Positions 17,412 to 25,795 of a stretch of DNA of 64,000 nt are shown here, one piece after another. The stretch is from JACCTU01 sp963737405 (GTDB taxonomy: Bacteria > Actinomycetota > Thermoleophilia > Gaiellales > Gaiellaceae), in NCBI GenBank assembly GCA_963737405.1, contig CAVTSL010000009.1, positions 248,001-312,000 of the forward strand, written 5' to 3'. The notes beneath the pieces were generated by a model. It was not told the origin of the DNA. It did no database searches and saw only the letters and a list, made by a program, of their open reading frames with translations. Position numbers and translations under genes: made by a program. The stretch's first letter is position 1, and every line of letters begins with the position of its first letter.

Positions 17412-18737
17412 TCGCAGGCGTCCTCGGGGCGAACCTCGTTTTTGCTGGCGTCGGCTACGCGATCCTCTGGCGCACGCTGCGCGGCCGTGCGTGGACTTCG
17501 CTCCTGTCCTGGGCCGGCGTCGCGCTGCTTCTCGGCGCCGGCTCGGTCGGCACCGTCGTCTTCTTCGCCGCCATCCTCGGCGCGCGCGCGTCGCTCGCCG
17601 TCGCCGTTGCATGCTCGGCGCTGCTCGCGGCGGGCGGGCTGCTGCTCCGCATCGACTTGCCGGAACGGACGCCGAGCGGCGTCCGCCCGCTTCACGCGGC
17701 GCTGTTCGGGCTGGCGGCAGGAGTCTGCCTGCTCGGCGTCGTCGGCGGCTTCCGCTCGTCGCCGTGGCTCGACGACGCCTGGGGGATCTGGCTGCCGAAA
17801 GGGCTCGCGCTGTGGCACCACGGCCTCGACGAGCGCCTCTTCGTCCCGGACGGCGCCTACGTCACGTTCGGCGTGCCCGACTACCCGCTCTGGTGGTCGA
17901 TCGTGACGAGTCTCGACGTCCAGGCATGTGGGTGCACTCGACGTCCGCGTGATGCCTGCGCAACTCGCCCTCCTCGTGGCCGCATTCGTCGCGCGCTGTC
18001 GCCCGGCTGCTGTGGGGCGTCGTCCGTCCGGCGCCGCTGGCGGCTCGGGCTGCTCCTCCTCGTGCTCTCTCCGGAGCTCTGGCGGCAGGTCCAGGGCGGC
18101 GTAGCCGATCTGGCCCTCGCGATCTACGTCGCGCTCTTCGCGCTCGCGCTCGCCGGCTGGGCGATCGAGGGCGCGAGATGGTGGCTGCTGGTCGCAGCAG
18201 TGGCAGGAGCGACTGCCGTGCAGATCAAGACGGAAGGCCTGGGCGAGGTGCTCATTGCGGGACTCGTGGCCGCCGCCTTCGTCCCGAGGGCACGGCGGCG
18301 CTGGGGTCGCGGTCGTCGCGGGGATCGCAGCGGCGGCCGCGCTCCCTTGGTTGGGCTGGCAGCTGGCACACGACGTCCCCAGCAGATCCCCGCTCGGCGA
18401 CTGGATCGACCCCTCGTATCTCGCCGAGCGGTCCGAGCGACTCGGGCCGACGCTGGAGGACGTCGCTTCAGGAGCTCTCGACCCGCGTTCATGGCTCCTG
18501 CTCGTCCCGCTCGCGATCGTGCTCGCGGCGATCGGCTTCGTGCGAGATCGCCGGCTGGCATGGCTCGCTCCCGTCGTCGGGCTCGTGCTCGGCTTCGTCT
18601 TCCTTCTCTGGGCGTACTGGGCGAACCCCGACGCGATCGGGTTCCTTCTCTCGACGTCGGCCTACCGAACCGTAGATCCTCTCGTTCTTACGGCCGCCGC
18701 CGCCATCCCACTTCTCGCGGATCGCCTGTTGCGATGA
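17408..18737 (+). CDS. GT-C-like multi-spanning transferase, partner of the small protein; frame broken
   Basis: About 442 residues. Hydrophobic helices start at MIAGVLGANLVFAGVGYAIL. WLDDAWGIWLPKGLALW (from about 120) has the acidic loop expected of GT-C enzymes. GGVADLALAIYVALF and QIKTEGLGEVLI line up with NLADVPLALFVALG and LTKSEGLFFALA of the gene at 40110-41465, so the two are paralogs. The frame slips twice between about 17925 and 18000 and again near 18300; the C-terminal part reads on as LPWLGWQLAHDVPSRSPLGD to LLADRLLR. ATG 17408 overlaps the small gene's stop as ATGA. Presumably uses a polyprenyl-linked sugar on the outer membrane face. Confidence 0.65.
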
Positions 18738-19949
18738 GCCGTGCCGGCATCGCGGCGGGCCTGCTGACGTTCGTGACGCTGTGCATCGCACTGGCCGCCG
18801 TGTGGACTGCGCCGGAAGCGGTGCACTCGCCGATTCACCCTGAGGGCGCGTGGCGCTGGGTCTTCATCGCATCCTTGACCGCGTGCTTCGTCGCATTTCT
18901 GGGCGGGCTCTGGGCGCTGCGGCGCCGGGGCGCTCCACTTGTGCCCGTGCTCGCGATTGCGGCGGCGATTCAACTCGCGCCACTCGCCTCGCCGCTGCTG
19001 ATGTCGACCGACGTGTACGGCTACTGGGAGTACGGGTGGATCGGCGCGATCGCCGACGCCAACCCGTACGAGCATCCGCCGCGCGAGTTCCTCGACAACC
19101 CGGCTCACGTCCATCGAGGCGAGTCGTGGACGAACTACGTCCCGTGGTACGGACCGCTCTTCATCGCCGCGAGCGAGGCGCAGGCCGAGCTCGTCTCGTC
19201 TCGTGCCGGTGTCGTACGGACGTACAAGGTGCTCGGAGCACTCGCGATGCTGGCGATCGTCGCGCTGACGGCCGTTTGCGCGCGTCGAAAAGCATACGCG
19301 GCAGCGTTCGTCGGCTGGAACCCGCTGCTCGCGCTCCACTTCGCCGGAGGGCGGCCACAACGACGCCTGGATGATGGCGCTGTTTCTGGGCGCGCTGGCG
19401 CTCTGGCGGAAGGGCGACCGGAACGCTGCGGGCTTCCTCTGGATCCTCGCCGTCGCAATCAAGTGGGTGCCGCTGCTCTGGGTTCCGCTCGACGCGCTGG
19501 CGAACCGACGACGGCTCAGACCGTTGCCGGTACTGGGCCTGGCGCTCGGCTTCGCTGCAGTCGCCGCCCTCTCGACCTGGCGGTTCGGGAGCTCATGGCT
19601 CCTGTCTTTTACGCCAATCCGAGGACAGATCGGGCTGACGAGCTCGACGAGCGTGCCGTTTCATGTCGCGAGCCTGTTCGACGCGCCCGTGATCTGGGTG
19701 GACCGGGGATTCTTCGTGCTTTTTGCGATCGCCTACTGCTGGCTCCTGGTGGTGGCGTGGCGAGGCCACTCCAGGCGGGCGCTCGCAACCGCACTGCTGC
19801 TCTGCGCCGTGGCCTGGCTCGGGCCCTGGTACGCGATCTGGTGTCTACCACTAGCCGCGATCGATGAAGACGACGTTGCGGCGGCCCTGGGACTCGGCCT
19901 CAGTGCGTTCCTCCTACGGGACGCGCTGCCGATCCCCTGGATCTTCTAG
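18734..19949 (+). CDS. GT87-like polyprenyl-phosphate mannosyltransferase, one frame break
   Basis: About 405 residues, ten or more membrane segments. TDVYGYWEYGWIGA (Asp93) and the following NPYEHPPREF match the first-loop motif of the GT87/MptA-MptB alpha-mannosyltransferases, which use polyprenyl-phosphate mannose outside the membrane. AGGGHNDAWMMALFLGALAL, the second family motif, appears once an extra G near 19350 is removed; length is 3n+1 as expected. ATG 18734 overlaps the previous stop as ATGA. The stop shares a CTAG palindrome (19946-19949) with the convergent DUF2304 gene. The DPM1-like GT2 downstream on the other strand could provide the lipid-linked donor. Confidence 0.78.
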
Positions 19950-20290
19950 CCGCGGAATCGTTCCTCCAGCAGCGCGAGGCGCTGCGCGAGGATGGTGCTC
20001 TGGTCGGAGAGCCGCGAGATGACCGTCGAGTAGTGCAGCAGCACTAGGAGGATGAAGAGGATCCCGACGGCGAAGAGGATCGCGGGCGGGTAGCCGCTGA
20101 TCCCGAACCAGCCGGCGATCGTGTTCAGCCCGCCGCGCCAGAGCGACAAGACGAGCAGCACGACGCCGGTGAGCAGCCACAGCAGCGCGTAGCGCTCGCG
20201 CAGCCGGCGCGAGCGGATCAGCTCGAAGACGACGAGCAGCAAGAGGACCGAAGCGATCGCCGCGGCGATCGAGACGCGGAGCGGGGTCAC
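19946..20290 (-). CDS. DUF2304 membrane protein
   Basis: 114 residues with three hydrophobic segments (about 6-22, 36-52 and 66-86) and a charged C-terminal helix DQSTILAQRLALLEERF. The pattern RERYALLWLLTGVVLLVLSL is typical of DUF2304. Genes of this family usually sit next to a DPM1-type GT2, as here: its GTG 20288-20290 overlaps the GT2 stop as GTGA. A role as membrane anchor or partner of that transferase is an inference from neighbourhood. The stop shares CTAG with the gene on the opposite strand. Confidence 0.8.
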   Translation of the reverse strand: MTPLRVSIAAAIASVLLLLVVFELIRSRRLRERYALLWLLTGVVLLVLSLWRGGLNTIAGWFGISGYPPAILFAVGILFILLVLLHYSTVISRLSDQSTILAQRLALLEERFRG

Positions 20291-21045
20291 TCGAGCGGCA
20301 CCGCCTTCCGCCGGAAGAGCGCGACGAAGATCGCGAGCACGACCTTGACCATGTAGTAGACGGACCGGACGGCGGTGATCGACGACTGCCCCGACTCGCG
20401 GGCGCGCATCGTGACCGGCACCTCCGTCATCCGGAGCCGGTGCTTGAAGACCATCACCGTCGCCTCGGCCTCGGGGTAGTCGTGCGGGTAGTCGGCGGCG
20501 AAGAGGCGGATCCCCAGCCGGTTCGCGGCCTGGAAGCCCGAGGTCGGGTCGGTGACCTTCTGGCGCGTGAGCACAGAGACGATCCACGCGAGGAGGCGGA
20601 TGCCGACGCGCCGCGCCGTCGACGAGCGGTAGCCCTCCCCGCCGATGAACCGCGACCCGACCGCGATGTCCGCCTCGTCGGCGAGCACCGGCTCGAGCAC
20701 GGCGCCGAGCTCGCTCGGATCGTGCTGCCCGTCGCCGTCGACGCGGACCGCGACGTCGAATCCGTGCTCCCACGCGTAGCGGAAGCCCGTCTGCACCGCG
20801 CCGCCGATCCCGAGGTTGAACGGAAGGCGGACGACGCTCGCGCCGCAGGCGCGCGCAGCCTCGGCGGTGCGATCGGTCGAGCCGTCGTCGACGACCACGA
20901 CGTCGAGGCCCGGATCGAAGGCGCGCAGCTCCTCGATCACGCGGGTGACGGCAGCCTCCTCGTTGAACGCGGGCACGATCGCGACGCGCTTGAGCGCGCG
21001 CAGCCGTGCGTCGGCGCCGGAGGCGGCCTCGAGCACCTCGGTCAC
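20287..21045 (-). CDS. GT2 dolichol/polyprenyl-phosphate sugar synthase (DPM1-like)
   Basis: 252 residues, GT-A fold. VAIVPAFNEEAAVTRVI opens the nucleotide-binding strand, VVVVDDGSTDRTAE gives the first acidic motif, and VRVDGDGQHDP carries the DXD that holds the metal. GSRFIGGEGY and TDPTSGFQAANR are typical of DPM1-like enzymes that load mannose or glucose on polyprenyl phosphate at the inner membrane face. The C-terminal hydrophobic stretch is short, so membrane attachment may come from the DUF2304 neighbour. Its product would be the natural donor for the GT-C enzymes in the adjacent block. Confidence 0.87.
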   Translation of the reverse strand: MTEVLEAASGADARLRALKRVAIVPAFNEEAAVTRVIEELRAFDPGLDVVVVDDGSTDRTAEAARACGASVVRLPFNLGIGGAVQTGFRYAWEHGFDVAVRVDGDGQHDPSELGAVLEPVLADEADIAVGSRFIGGEGYRSSTARRVGIRLLAWIVSVLTRQKVTDPTSGFQAANRLGIRLFAADYPHDYPEAEATVMVFKHRLRMTEVPVTMRARESGQSSITAVRSVYYMVKVVLAIFVALFRRKAVPLE

Positions 21046-22247
21046 GCGACCGTCTCCGGCACGCGCAGGCCGATCAGCTCGAGCAGCCGTCGCGCGCGGT
21101 GCGCGTACGTGTGCTCGTCGAGCGCACGCTCACGTGCGCGCGCGCCGAGCTCATCGAGAGCGCCCGGGTCTCCGAGCAGCTCGCTGTACGCCGTCGTCGC
21201 GCCGTCCGCGTCGTCGACGACGAGCAGCTCGCGGCCCGGCTCGAACCACGTCTCGATGCCCTCGACGGGATTCGAGACGATCGCCGCGCCGGCCATCGCG
21301 AGCTCGAACGGCCGCGCGGTCGACGACGCGCGCACGGTCGCGTGCGCGCGACGCGTGACGTTGAGCGCGATCCTCGTCGACGAGATCGCGCGGTTGAACG
21401 CGTTGAACGGGATCACGCCGAGCGTCCGTGCGTTCCCGACGTCGCCCTGGAAGTCCTCGCCGCCGAGCGCGAAGTCGACGTCCGGCAGGCGGCGCGAGGG
21501 CTCGCCGACGAGCTCCTTCATCCACTCGCGCCGGAACTTGTCGCCGTAGCCGTAGAAGAAGACGTCGTGCTCCTTCTCGCTGCCGAGCGGACGGAAGAGC
21601 TCCGGGTCCGCGGCCCAGAAGAGCGACTCGGCGCGGCGCGCACCGAGCTCGCGCAGCCGGTCGAGGCCGCCGTCCGAGTTCGAGACGACGAGGTCGTACT
21701 CGCCCGGGTCGGCGCCGTAGTAGTAGTTGAACCCGGTGTCCATGCCGCCGAACTCGGGGAGGCTCATCGGGACGTCGCCGTCGTAGAAGACGACCGGGAC
21801 GTCGAACCGCTCGCGCAGCGCCGTCGGGATCCCGCGCAGGTGCGCCATCGGAACGGTGAAGACGAGCACCGCGTCGACGTCGCCCTCCCGCTCGAGGATG
21901 CCCTCGACGTGGCGCTGCCACCGCGGAGTGACCCAGCGCCAGACGACCTCGCGCACGAGCCTGTCCGTGTCGCCCGGGTCGGCCTCCGCGCGGCGCAGGT
22001 AGCGGTCGCCCTTCAGCCGCGCCCAGGCGTCGCGCGCGCGGGCGAAGCTCTCGCCCTCGTAGTACGCCGGGTTCGGCGCGGTGCGCCACCAGGGCGACTC
22101 CACCGGCCGCCCGCGGTACGGCGTGACGATCAGGTCGACCCCGGCCTCGTAGAGGCCCTTCCAGAGCTGCCACCAGGCGGGCGTGCAGCCGTACCGGAAG
22201 TCCAGATCGACGGCCGAGGCGACCGCGAGGATCTTCGGGGCCTTCAT
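21042..22247 (-). CDS. CgeB-like glycosyltransferase family protein
   Basis: 401 residues with a GT-B-like C-terminal half. ILAVASAVDLDFRYGCTPAW at the start and HDVFFYGYGDKFRREWM in the middle fit the CgeB/DUF3880 group. RPFELAMAGAAIVSNPVEGI followed by ELLVVDDADGATTAY is the Glyco_trans_1_2 signature (donor end). These proteins are usually found in glycan or spore-coat polysaccharide loci and are assumed to be glycosyltransferases. The ATG at 22245-22247 is 20 bases beyond the upstream methyltransferase stop. Its 3' end overlaps the DPM1-like start as GTGA. Sugar unknown. Confidence 0.75.
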   Translation of the reverse strand: MKAPKILAVASAVDLDFRYGCTPAWWQLWKGLYEAGVDLIVTPYRGRPVESPWWRTAPNPAYYEGESFARARDAWARLKGDRYLRRAEADPGDTDRLVREVVWRWVTPRWQRHVEGILEREGDVDAVLVFTVPMAHLRGIPTALRERFDVPVVFYDGDVPMSLPEFGGMDTGFNYYYGADPGEYDLVVSNSDGGLDRLRELGARRAESLFWAADPELFRPLGSEKEHDVFFYGYGDKFRREWMKELVGEPSRRLPDVDFALGGEDFQGDVGNARTLGVIPFNAFNRAISSTRIALNVTRRAHATVRASSTARPFELAMAGAAIVSNPVEGIETWFEPGRELLVVDDADGATTAYSELLGDPGALDELGARARERALDEHTYAHRARRLLELIGLRVPETVA

Positions 22248-22266
22248 CGGGCGAATTCTGGCGAAG

Positions 22267-23004
22267 CTACCGGCGGCGGCAGGTAAAGACTTTCGTCACG
22301 TAGGGAAACTCGAACGTCCCCGTGGGGGCGAGGGCGCGGACACGCTCGAGCAGCCCCGCGCGCTCGTCGTCGGGCAGCTGCGCGACGAAGCTGACCGATG
22401 CGGTCCGCTCGACGAGGCCGTCGGCGTCCATCGTCTGCGAGTGCTCGAACGAGCGCTCCTCGACGTCGCCGAACAGGGGCGACTCCTCGAGCGCCTGCGC
22501 GTGTCGTCCTCGCTCCGGATAGTCCTCGCCCTTGTACGGGCGGATCGTCTCGGCATACGCCTGCTGGATCGCCTGCGACTCGTCGCGCAGGTTCCAGATC
22601 AGCGCGACGCCGCGTCCCGGCCGCAGCACGCGGTGGATCTCGCGCGGCGCGCGCTCGGTGTCGAACCAGTGAAACGCCTGCGCGACGGTCACACCGTCCG
22701 CGACCTCGTCGTCGAGCGGCATCGACTCCGCCGTTCCGTCGACGGCATCCGCGCCCGGCACCGTCTGCTCGAAGAGCGCGCGCATCTCCGCGATCGGCTC
22801 GACGCCGGTGACGCGCAGGCCTCGCGCGGCGAGCTGGCGCGCGAACTTTCCGGTGCCCGCGCCGACGTCGACGACGTGCGCGCCGGATTCGAGCTCGAGC
22901 GCCTCGACGATCCAGTCGACGGCGGCCGCGGGATAGTCGGGTCGCGCCCGCTCGTAGGCCTCCGCCGCCTGCGCGAAGCCGCGTGCGCTGGGGTGAATCC
23001 TCAG
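22267..23004 (-). CDS. Class I SAM-dependent methyltransferase with probable CTG start
   Basis: 245 residues. VVDVGAGTGKFARQLA is motif I, VTGVEPIAEMRALFE the ribose-binding strand, and AQAFHWFD plus LRPGRGVALIW are typical of the UbiE/Methyltransf_11 group. The opening RIHPSARGFAQAAEAYERAR is the usual N-terminus of this family, but no ATG, GTG or TTG precedes it before the upstream stop. CTG at 23002-23004 does, overlapping the phosphoglycosyltransferase stop as CTGA, the same arrangement as at 2770-2773. Substrate unknown. Confidence 0.78.
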   Translation of the reverse strand: MRIHPSARGFAQAAEAYERARPDYPAAAVDWIVEALELESGAHVVDVGAGTGKFARQLAARGLRVTGVEPIAEMRALFEQTVPGADAVDGTAESMPLDDEVADGVTVAQAFHWFDTERAPREIHRVLRPGRGVALIWNLRDESQAIQQAYAETIRPYKGEDYPERGRHAQALEESPLFGDVEERSFEHSQTMDADGLVERTASVSFVAQLPDDERAGLLERVRALAPTGTFEFPYVTKVFTCRRR

Positions 23005-24507
23005 TACGCGCCTCGCTGGCCGAAGACCGCGGGGATCGTCTTGAGCAGGATCGTGATGTCCATCCAGATCGACCAGTTCTCGATGTAGTAGAAGTCGAGT
23101 CGAACGAGATCGTCGAAGGTCAGCTCGGAGCGGCCGGAGATCTGCCACAGGCCGGTGATCCCGGGCAGGACGTTGTACCGCTTGCGATGCCACGGCTGGA
23201 GCTTCTCGTAGTCGCGGATCGGGAGCGGGCGCGGGCCGACGAGGCTCATCTCACCGCGCAGGACGTTCAGCACCTGCGGAACCTCGTCGAGCGAGAAGCG
23301 CCGCAGCAGCGCGCCGACGCGCGTGACCCGAGGGTCGTCGCGGATCTTGAACAGCGGTCCCGAGGCCTCGTTCCGCGTCTCCAGCTTGTCCTGGAGACGG
23401 TCCGCGCCCGAGAGCATCGTCCGGAACTTGATCATCTCGAACTCGCGCTCGCCGAGCCCGACGCGGCGGTCGCGGTAGATACACCGGTCCACGCGAGTCG
23501 AGCTTGATCGCGGCCGCGATCAGCAGCCAGAGCGGCAGGCCGACGACGACGACGAGCGTCGCCACGACGAGGTCGAACACGCGCTTCGTCGCCCAGTCGA
23601 CGCCGGCGAAGACCGGCGGGCGCAGCTCGAAGAGCGGCACGGCCTGGCCGGGGACGTACTCGGCGCGCTGCTGGAGGATCTCGGCGGCCGTCGGCGCGAC
23701 TCGCACCTGCACGCCGAGCAGGTGGGCCTGCTCGACGAGCCCGACGAGCTGGTCGTCGGTCACGTCGCCGCCGTTCACGATCAGCTCGTGCACCGTCTGC
23801 GCAGCGAGCACGTCGGGCAGATCGTCGAGCGTCCCGAGCCGCTGCAGCGGGATCCCGTCCTGCGACGGCGCGATCGCGCCGACGAACTGGTAGTCGATCC
23901 CGCCGCGCGCCTGTCCGAGCATGCGGAGGAGGTGTCCGATGTTGTCGCCCTCGCCGACGAGCACCGCGCGACGGCGGACGCCGAGAATGTGGAGCGCGTC
24001 GCGCGTGATCCGCTCGTAGCTCGCGCGCAGGAGGCTGATCAGCGCCGCGCAGGTCACGACCGCGGTCGGCGCAAGGCCGTACGTGCCGAACTCGTGGTCG
24101 ACCCCCCACGCGAAGACGACCGTCACCACGGCCACGAGCACGAGCGACGAGACGATCCGTCCGATTCCGGCCCTCCGTTCGCGCTCGGCGTACAGCCCCG
24201 CCTGCCAGAAGACGAGGATCGTGATCAGCGTCAGGAACGGCAGCCACTGCGACTCGGCGTCCCAGGGGATGCCCCAGAGCGGCAGCTCGTGCTCGTAGTA
24301 GAGCCAGCGGAGCGCGAGCGCGAGGTAGAGGCCGAGCGCGAGACCGCACACGTCGATCGTCAGCAGCGCGGCGATCGACGCGAGGCGTCGTGCCAGGGCT
24401 CGCAGCGGAGGTCGGGCGAGGATCGTGGTTCGCGTCGCCCGGATGTCGGACGCGACGGGAGTGCGCTCCTGCTCCGGCGGCGCCTCAGGGTCCGCCGAGG
24501 TGGTCAC
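23001..24507 (-). CDS. WbaP-type polyprenyl-phosphate sugar phosphotransferase, one frame break
   Basis: Initiating enzyme: moves a sugar-1-phosphate from a UDP-sugar onto undecaprenyl phosphate. About 501 residues. Four membrane helices (about 41-161) precede a Rossmann-like domain (RRRAVLVGEGDNIGHLLRML, from 178), then a fifth helix near 312-332, then the catalytic Bac_transf domain with VGLGEREFEMIKFRTM, SLDEVPQVLNVLRGEMSLVG and LPGITGLWQISGR. The frame slips at 23480, where an extra base turns GPVFYRDRR into GPVYLPRPP; length is 3n+1. GTG 24505-24507 is 8 bases after TAGAAT. First sugar is probably Gal, Glc or HexNAc. A second, short phosphoglycosyltransferase lies at 55718-56368. Confidence 0.88.
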
Positions 24508-24542
24508 GAAGCACGATTCTACCGCTGCCTACACTGGCCTCC
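24508..24542. promoter_or_regulatory. Divergent leaderless promoters between the WbaP-type gene and a methyltransferase
   Basis: Reading left, TAGAAT (24516-24521, five of six consensus -10 bases) is followed by eight bases and GTG 24507. Reading right, TACACT (24530-24535) is followed by seven bases and TTG 24543. The two -10 boxes are back to back within 20 bases, so the promoters must share or compete for polymerase. No ribosome binding site fits either start. Clear -35 hexamers are not visible. Confidence 0.5.
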
Positions 24543-25166
24543 TTGGAACGCCTCGAGCAGCGCTACCGCGAGCACCACCGCGACTCACGCTCGCCCGACT
24601 TCATCTGGGCGCGGCCCGAGCGCACCGCGCTCTTCCGACGGCGGGTCGGCGGGCCCGGCCGGCGTGTGCTCGACCTCGGCTGCCGCTACGGCGCGCTCAC
24701 GGCGTTCTACGCGGACGGGAACGACGTCGTCGGCGTCGACATCGACCGCGAGGCGCTCGACGCGGCCGCCGAGCGGCTCGGGATCGAGACCCGGTGGGCC
24801 GACCTCGACGAGCCGCTTTCGTTCGAGGACGCGTCGTTCGACGTCGTCGTGATCGGCGAGGTGCTCGAGCACATCCGGGAGCCGCAGCGGCTGCTCGACG
24901 AGGCGCGCAGGGTGCTCCGGCCGGGCGGCACGCTCGTCGGCTCCACGCCGAACGGGTTCCGCCTGAAGAACCGGCTGCGCTTCCTCGCGGGCCGGCATCC
25001 CGAGCCCGACCCGACGCACCTGCACCTCTTCTCGCCCGCCGACGTCCGGGGGTTGCTCGCCGGGTTCGACGACGCCTCGCTCGAGTTCGTCGCCGGCCGG
25101 TTCGCGCGGCTGCACCCGCGGCTGCTCGCGAACGTGACGTTCTTCAGCGCGACGAAGCGCGGCTGA
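24543..25166 (+). CDS. Class I SAM-dependent methyltransferase
   Basis: 207 residues, compact Methyltransf_11 type. RVLDLGCRYGALTAFYADG is motif I, GVDIDREALDAA motif II, and VVIGEVLEHIREPQRLLDEA plus LRPGGTLVGSTPN close the core. TTG 24543 is chosen because it follows a -10-like TACACT by seven bases and gives MERLEQRYREHHRDSRS; the reading continues farther left but into the divergent gene. The last 23 bases overlap the convergent next gene. Acts on an unknown acceptor, probably a sugar or glycan of this locus. Confidence 0.8.
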   Translation: MERLEQRYREHHRDSRSPDFIWARPERTALFRRRVGGPGRRVLDLGCRYGALTAFYADGNDVVGVDIDREALDAAAERLGIETRWADLDEPLSFEDASFDVVVIGEVLEHIREPQRLLDEARRVLRPGGTLVGSTPNGFRLKNRLRFLAGRHPEPDPTHLHLFSPADVRGLLAGFDDASLEFVAGRFARLHPRLLANVTFFSATKRG

Positions 25167-25773
25167 GCTCGTCGACGTCCTTGACGGGGCGGCGGAGCGA
25201 GAGGTGCCGCAGGCCGAGCCGGAGGGCGAGCGCGCGCTTGGAGTCCATCAGGTCGGTGTCGTGGAAGTAGACGTGGACGTAGTCGGGCAGGCGGAGGGCG
25301 CGGGCGAGCATCCCGATCGTGTGCGTCGCCGGAAGGAGGTTCGGCTCGGGGCCGGCGACGACGCGGCCGCCGCCGTAGGGCAGCGGGAACGTCGTCGCGG
25401 TCAGGTCGACGAGGCCCGCTTCGGCGACGACGGCGCGGACGTCGTCGTCCGTGTACCAGCCTCCGCCGGCGAAGTAGCGCGGCTCGAGCTCGTGCGCGCG
25501 AAGCCAGTCGAGGTCCCTGCGGACGCGCTCGGCGGTGTCCCCGTTCGTCGGGCGCGCGTGGGAGGGCGAGGTCCAGTGGGTGTGCAGCCCGAACGGGACG
25601 TCGAGCGACCGGGCGCGCTCGAGCCAGCGCTCCTCGTCCTCTCCGTCCGGCGGGCGGACGAGCGCGGCGACGCGGAAGCCGGCCGGGCGGTTGCTGACGA
25701 GCTCGGAGAACCGCGCCCAGACGGCGTCGTCGAGCAGGCGCTCGACGTGGCAGGAGGCGACCGCTGCACGCAC
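25144..25773 (-). CDS. Polysaccharide-deacetylase-like protein of unknown function
   Basis: 209 residues. No named family is certain. Features recalling the NodB (carbohydrate esterase 4) barrel are FGLHTHWTSPSHARP, where HTH could be the metal pair, FAGGGWYTDDDVRAVVAEAG, which resembles the strand and helix holding the catalytic base, and VHVYFHDTDLMD near the end, with a possible His-Asp. The TFDDGY motif of true deacetylases is absent. GTG 25771-25773 lies 8 bases after TAGCGT on its strand. It is a single-gene unit between a methyltransferase and a GT39. It could be a diverged deacetylase or another TIM-barrel hydrolase. Confidence 0.5.
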   Translation of the reverse strand: MRAAVASCHVERLLDDAVWARFSELVSNRPAGFRVAALVRPPDGEDEERWLERARSLDVPFGLHTHWTSPSHARPTNGDTAERVRRDLDWLRAHELEPRYFAGGGWYTDDDVRAVVAEAGLVDLTATTFPLPYGGGRVVAGPEPNLLPATHTIGMLARALRLPDYVHVYFHDTDLMDSKRALALRLGLRHLSLRRPVKDVDELSRASSR

Positions 25774-25795
25774 GGCTCCGTACGCTAGTGCGCGC
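25774..25795. promoter_or_regulatory. 22-base divergent promoter region
   Basis: Two GTG starts diverge from a 22-base spacer. Reading left, TAGCGT (25782-25787) is eight bases before GTG 25773. Reading right, TACGCT (25781-25786) is nine bases before GTG 25796. The two TANNNT boxes overlap on opposite strands through the near-palindrome TACGCTA, so polymerase could serve only one direction at a time. No leader or ribosome binding site can fit. Confidence 0.4.
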
